A DNA stretch of 64,000 nt, from positions 28,524,206 through 28,588,205 of the forward strand of contig NC_058044.1 of assembly GCF_020085105.1 (NCBI RefSeq), given 5' to 3'. The stretch is from Siniperca chuatsi. Lineage: Eukaryota; Chordata; Actinopteri; Centrarchiformes; Sinipercidae. A program made the position numbers and the translations under genes. The notes beneath the pieces are model-generated. The model was not told the origin of the DNA. It was given only the letters and a program-made list of their open reading frames with translations, and did no database searches. Shown in pieces: positions 58,980 through 64,000 of this stretch. The first letter of the stretch is position 1. The number at the start of each line of letters is the position of its first letter.

Positions 58980-60004
58980 GAACACGGTTCTGCCGCAGCG
59001 CTTCCTGTTTACCACAGTGAGTGGGTATGGACAAAGACAATGAGGGAGTCAGATTAGTTTTCACTGCCATTTGCCTCGTCAGTGAGAATCTAATCTTAAC
59101 TAAGATAATTACACGCGACGCCACTCAGCTCCTGCATGTGCTCAAGTCCTTTGCTTGTTTTCACACCACCTCATTCTGTTCTTTACATGGTAATCTTAAA
59201 CCCTTCAGGAAAACATCCACCATTAACCACTCTCTTAAAAACACTAGAAAACAGCGACTGGTGGTGTACGTCTATGATGTATTTCCAGGTCAAAAACAAA
59301 AAAAAGTAGCCTTACAGAGACAAGTGTTTTCAAACAGTGAAGGTTCCAGCTGCCACCTCCATTGTTTTCACTGTAAACATGATGACAGTCTCAGTGCGGC
59401 CATGACCGCCACAGGGGGCACAACAAGGAAAAATATGGAGGAACTAAATTTCCTGGTATTTGAATACCTTATATAGTCATGTACAAGGTTATCAAAACAT
59501 TCCTAACCATTCCTTTAATGTTAGGATTTAAAGCGATTTAAAATCTTACCTGAGGAGAGAGATTCAGGTGGATAGCAGCAACCTGTAGCATAAAGGAAAA
59601 CGATGGGTAACCTCAGATGTAGTTGTAGCCACAGCTACAGAGTTGTGACCTTCGGTCACCAAATAAACAAAAAAATATAGAACAGAAACATCAGTGAGCA
59701 CGAGTATTGACAAGATACAGATATCCCCTGCTCAGTATACGGTATCCTATCCAAGTGTCGGGTGTTATCTTTCCCTCTCCAGCTGGTTCTTAAGAGCTCC
59801 AAGATGCCCATGCAGGTGGACGGGGAGCCGTGGGCCCAGGGTCCCTGCACCATCACCATCACCCATAAGACCCAGGCCCTCATGCTGTACCACAGCGGCG
59901 AGCAGACGGACGATGATGACGACGAATCCAGCGCCTCTGAGGCGGAGAGCCCCACCCCTCACGACTCGCCCAGGCCCCCGGGGCAGGCCGCCACTCATGC
60001 GTGA
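54162..60004 (+). CDS. DGKE: Diacylglycerol kinase epsilon
   Basis: Eleven coding exons join in phase to 576 residues (human is 567): 54162-54613, 55047-55206, 55336-55455, 55620-55763, 55939-56096, 56664-56712, 56891-57004, 57181-57252, 58550-58677, 58821-58932 and 59783-60004. The enzyme phosphorylates diacylglycerol to phosphatidic acid, preferring arachidonoyl species, and works in phosphatidylinositol turnover at membranes. The N-terminus has one hydrophobic segment (about residues 18-38), followed by two C1 zinc fingers (about 59-108 and 121-170). The catalytic domain begins near 208 and holds GGDGTVGW at 274-281 and [15 protein letters not shown]. The accessory domain includes [14 protein letters not shown] and [20 protein letters not shown]. 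The family lacks PH and EF-hand domains. The C-terminus is longer and more acidic/proline-rich than human. Introns 2 and 8 have TG tracts abutting their acceptors. No frameshift or lost catalytic residue is seen. Confidence 0.97.
57690..58085 (-). mobile_element. MITE-like repeat in DGKE intron 8
   Basis: ATGCTAAGCTAAGCTAACTG, GAGAGCCAGGCTAGCTATTTCC and GCATATTTCCCAAAATGTC are the same family as the element at 1728-2335. This copy is more diverged and its left end is unclear. Confidence 0.65.
58491..58538. repeat. (GT)n microsatellite next to the DGKE exon 9 acceptor
   Basis: A perfect GT run of 24 units ends 11 bases before exon 9 starts. The remaining acceptor tract is only TCCTACCACAG. 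Confidence 0.95.
58945..58974. repeat. (CA)n microsatellite after the DGKE exon 10 donor
   Basis: A CA run of about 15 units starts about 12 bases inside intron 10, directly after the GTGAGG donor. Confidence 0.9.
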
Positions 60005-62530
60005 CCCGCTCCAAACATCACGTGAACATCTTATCTCAGTCTTCTTTCTGCAGCCCAGTTTCTGTTAATCCCTCACCTGCATTTGCAATGGCACTTACTC
60101 GCCCTCCTCTAACACACTTCATCCTCAAATCACGTTGATGAGAATAGAAGTTACAATTTTCCTGTGTAATCATTTCATATCTTTTCAGAGAGCTCACAGG
60201 GGTTAGAAAGGTTAGTTTGGAATTGGGCTGGTGTGATTTGTTTTTTGGTCTTTTCTCTCCACACTCCCGGTATATTGTAAACCAGAGCTCAGGCAGTTCC
60301 CCCTCCACAGGCGGGACAGTCCGGAGGAGGTGAATGTTATGGAGAAAGATTGCGGTTTATTTGCACTGATCCCTTGTGCCATAGATATCTATAGTCGACT
60401 ATACTGTATTTACAATTGAATGCATAGTGCAGCCCTGCAGGTATCAGAGCCATTTTTAACATTACCCAGTAATGTTGCCCAGGTTCAACTGACCAAACCC
60501 CCACCAAGCCATGTCTAAATCAACAGCAGGTGATGAAGTAGTAAAACAGGAAAGAACAGTACTGTCACAATGAATGTGAAGTGGAGGTTTGGCTGAAGGT
60601 ACATACAAAGCTTTATTGCCCATTAGTCATTTTTTATTCCAGAAAGAGCACAAACAAACAGCTAGTAGACTCTAGTTGATGGTGTGTGAAATGTTAAACT
60701 GTACAGAATATCTGTTTTAAAGTCCCCTTTCAGGCTCCTCGTCACAACGTTGATAGTTTTTAAGTGTCTCCTGCATTTGTCACCTAAGATAAGGCTTTGA
60801 AATGTGTGTGTGTGTGTGTGTGTAGGCCAAAAGGTCTCTGAATCGCGTCGAGCAAGGGCTCTGTTACAACTGCAATGCGTTTTTAATCACTGGACATTGA
60901 TGTTGGTTTGTTTACTTCGTCATTCACTGTCTTCAAGTAGCTCGCAAAACTTTTAGATTTTACTAAGATGCTAAGATACAGTCTTGAAACTATGTTTAAC
61001 TTTCCTGTTAAGAGCTATAGGAAATGACTACACTTTTTTATTTTGGTTTATTTTGAAAGTACCGCCAAGTAACTTGTTCAGAGGAATAATGTTGTCTCGT
61101 GTAAAACCTTTTGTTTGTCCTCTTCTTTACGTAGTTCCTCCTGTTTACATATTTTGTGCTGCACTGTTTTGGCACTTACGCTGATAAATATTGTACACTG
61201 CTTAGGACATAGGACACACATGAAACCATAATGTTGACCTTTGATGTTGCTGCCAATAGTGATAACTGCTGATGAGATTAAGCTGTCCCATGTTGTTACT
61301 TTACCTTATTCAAGTAATCCTCGTGCATTACATCATTTGTGTTTTACCAAATAGTCACCATAAGGTGGCAGACTAAAGACAGTATTTTCTGTAGAGTTCT
61401 GTTGAGTCTTCTACTCAAATCTCTACAGTTTAATATTAATACCATCAGAGTTACTTGCATGTACTTTTCTGTGTAGTGTTCAGGTGATATGGATCTAACT
61501 GTTGAGTTTTATTGTTGCATCTTTCCTGCACTCTACATAATGTGTGCGTTTGTGTTTGACTGTCAGATAGCCTACTTGTAGGGAAATTAATTTTACCCTT
61601 TGAGGTGGTCCTGTTTAGTGCAGAATGGTTGCCTGTTGCTCACAGCCATATCAGAGAAGTCTGTAGAATGTTAGTTTGTGCTTTCTTAGGAACCCAGAGC
61701 CAACTTGCTGCTCTTAAGGCTGAACAGGGATCCGTTTTTAGCCGCGTGATGCCTATGCTTTTGGAATATGCACCTCCTTGGCAGGTAACCAAGCCTCACG
61801 GTTTCATCACCCTCTGTTTTGTTTGGTGAATGTCTTCTTGCTCAAGGACACCTGTTTAATCTTTTACCTTAACATCCATGTTTACCAGAGGTGTGTGTGT
61901 GTGTTGTGTTGCACTGAATTTGCTTAAATGTAACAGGGTTTATTGGCAGGTTTTTAGCCACGCTAGCAGCATGCCTCTAGTGAAATATCTTGATAACTGT
62001 TTGATGAATTGTGATGCAATTTGGTACAGAGAATGAATCCTAATGATTTGTTGATTCTGAGCATTTATTTAGCTTCACCAGCAGGTCACAGTTGTGCTTG
62101 TCAAACACTTGATCATTGTGTCAGAACTACTGACGGTATTTCTCTCCGCCTTAGCTGTAGTTTGATACTAATTCTAGTTAGCATGCTAACATGCTAAATA
62201 TTAGCATAATACAGCCCTACTGTACGCATGACAGCACATGCTAACATGCTAGCTATCTGCTTAAATCAGAGTTGGACCTAAATACAGATGTTGTTTTGCG
62301 AAACAGCTTAAAGCTGCACTTGTTTTTATATTAACAATGGATAATGTGAAATGGGTCCCTCATCGTGTCAAACCCAGAGGCAATTATCCCCAACTCTGCA
62401 GGTCCCTTCAGATTTCCAGAATGTTCTTCTTCTGTTGAGTTTTATGGCGGTTGGCATCCACAAGTGTTCACAGTGTAAACCGCCAGTGTCCACCCAAAGT
62501 GATCCCACTCACTACATTGTCCATTCTATT
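60005..62530. other. DGKE 3' untranslated region and downstream DNA
   Basis: No second gene is supported. A TG tract lies at 60803-60824. I see no strong AATAAA with a good context just after the stop codon, so the transcript end is not placed. A repeat-like patch with GTTAGCATGCTAACATGCTA lies at about 62178-62200. Confidence 0.45.
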
Positions 62531-62539
62531 ACCCAGACT

Positions 62540-63570
62540 CAATTGTCTGAGTTGGTGCAACATCTAGATCCTCTCCAGATATGTCCACATTGTTCAAGAA
62601 TCTCCTTGCAGCGTCCAGCACCATCTTAATCCTTTCCGACTTCCCCTTTTATTTCAGCAGCACAATTTATACCCATGGCAGTGAATGCCAGAAATCATTT
62701 TTTGTCCATGCAGATGTTCTGATCAGCTCCATTCCCTTTCTGCTCCTTTTCCTTTTGCACGGCCACCATTTCACTGTTTCTCTCCATTCTCTTAGCAGCT
62801 TCAGCGTATGATGTTGCCTTTTCTGCTCTGCTCTTTTACTTCCCTAATTCTTTTTGGACACTGTGCCGATCCCGTATGGTGATTTCCCTCGCAGTGCAGG
62901 CACATAACTTGCTCTTTTTCCACTTTGCACTTCTCCACATTACAGTTGTCCTTCCCACATCTCCTGACTCCTCTACATACTGCAGCAACGACCATATTCC
63001 TGACAGCAGCATCATCTGAGAGGAGCTCTGTCATCTGGCCTCACCCTGGAACACACATAATCAAGATACGCTCTTTCCGGCAACTCCCCCTCAAAAGTTA
63101 AACACACTGAATTACTGTGGTCCTTCTTCTTTACGTCTGTGTGGGAAGCAAGTCACACTGCTGTGATCTCCAAATACATGAATCTCGCCGGGCTCTGTCT
63201 CTCTGATGCTTTGATGCACAATCAATGATAACCATCCCACTTCTTGTTATCCTGACCGATCGTACATCTCCAAGCTTTCCTCCTACAACCTTTCCGACCT
63301 CATGTGGATCCTTGAAAATCCCGTCTGTTTGTGTCACAGCTAACAAGATACGTCTCCTCTTTCCTCATTGTCTGACTGGAATCACTCGAATTACTCTTAC
63401 GTTTCTTTTTATCTTCAAATCCTCTTGTGTCCTCGTTGCTAATTCCGCGCTGTGATTCCTCCTCTGACCTTCCAGAGTGCTTTAGCATCTTCCAGTTCAT
63501 AGTTTTGGTTTTACGGCTCGCAACTTCTGCTTGAACTTTTCGTTTAATCTCACCACTCTCATCAACCAAG
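62540..63570 (-). pseudogene. Decayed non-LTR retrotransposon ORF1 (zinc-knuckle protein)
   Basis: On the minus strand, broken frames read, in order, a basic N-terminal part with KRKVQAEVASRKTK, an RNA-binding-like segment (GKLGDVRSVRITRSGMVIID), FEGELPERAYLDYV followed by RVRP, and zinc-knuckle pieces (CGKDNCNVEKCKVEKE, CLHCEGNHHTGSAQCPKR), then YAEAAKRM. Stops and shifts separate them. This order is typical of ORF1 of I/Jockey-type LINEs in fish. No reverse transcriptase is in the window, though part could lie beyond it. The copy is inactive. Confidence 0.65.
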
Positions 63571-64000
63571 TTAGCAGCAGCAGCAACAGGAAGCTGTTTT
63601 TAAGCAAAAAAAGTTCTGCTAAACCCACCGTATGCTATGTGCCCAGCACAAACAGCACACAGACATAATAGCAATTGGCTAGTTGCCAAAGACCTTGGGA
63701 GATGTTAGAAACCAAAACAGAGCTAAAGAGAATGAATAATGTACTTAACAGTTGTCAGGTTGCCAGAAACATGACTTCAAATTAATGATAATGTTGCTCC
63801 GTGTCTGCTGGATGCTTAAGTAGGCTTCTGTTTGCTAACATATTTGGCATAGCAACTTTATAAGGCCAGAATATGTCAAACGTGTGGGACGCTCAGCTTG
63901 TTGTGTAGTTATTATGCAATGTACAGCTGAGCCTATGTCCAAAAACGGCCGTTGCACTGAGGATAACACTTGATTTAAGTAACAGCATGGCCTTTTTTTC
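63571..64000. other. Window end, no gene seen
   Basis: Non-coding, AT-rich sequence with a short GCA-repeat patch at its left edge (about 63573-63590). Nothing else can be supported. Confidence 0.5.

Overview
The window is nuclear DNA from a ray-finned fish, most likely an acanthomorph (perch-like) teleost. All genes are vertebrate genes with GT-AG introns. The spaces between them are rich in long (TG)n and (CT)n microsatellites and in repeat families I recognise from perch-like fish. There is no bacterial, organellar or viral gene and no CRISPR array.

Four vertebrate genes can be read with confidence. CBX4 (coding 23628-29238, +, 5 exons, 565 aa) and CBX8 (36733-39220, +, 5 exons, 370 aa) are tandem Polycomb chromodomain paralogues. 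They encode alternative chromobox subunits of canonical PRC1, which read H3K27me3. C17orf67 (42408-51231, -, 3 coding exons, 90 aa) encodes a small secreted-type protein of unknown function. DGKE (54162-60004, +, 11 coding exons, 576 aa) encodes diacylglycerol kinase epsilon and lies head-to-head with C17orf67. Exon boundaries were placed by hand from splice signals, reading phase and remembered vertebrate proteins, and the phases close without conflict in all four genes.

Layout: 1-23.3 kb is gene-poor, with microsatellites, short inverted-repeat elements, dispersed repeats and a cluster of AP-1 type sites upstream of CBX4. 23.4-30.5 kb is CBX4. 30.5-36.5 kb is an intergenic space with several CpG-rich blocks. 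36.5-40 kb is CBX8. 42.4-51.2 kb is C17orf67, whose large second intron holds an unidentified spliced coding candidate on the same strand (45.0-45.8 kb) and a decayed DIRS-type retrotransposon (46.5-47.9 kb). 51.2-54.1 kb is the shared upstream space of C17orf67 and DGKE. 54.1-60 kb is DGKE. 60-64 kb is non-coding except for a decayed non-LTR retrotransposon ORF1 on the minus strand.

CBX4 and CBX8 belong to one pathway (Polycomb repression). C17orf67 and DGKE are a conserved neighbour pair with no known functional link. In human the two pairs lie far apart on the long arm of chromosome 17, so the fish locus joins two blocks. No clear new multi-gene system was found. The best leads are the nested spliced gene, the changed SUMO-interaction and low-complexity segments of CBX4 and CBX8, and TG-tracts abutting two DGKE splice acceptors.
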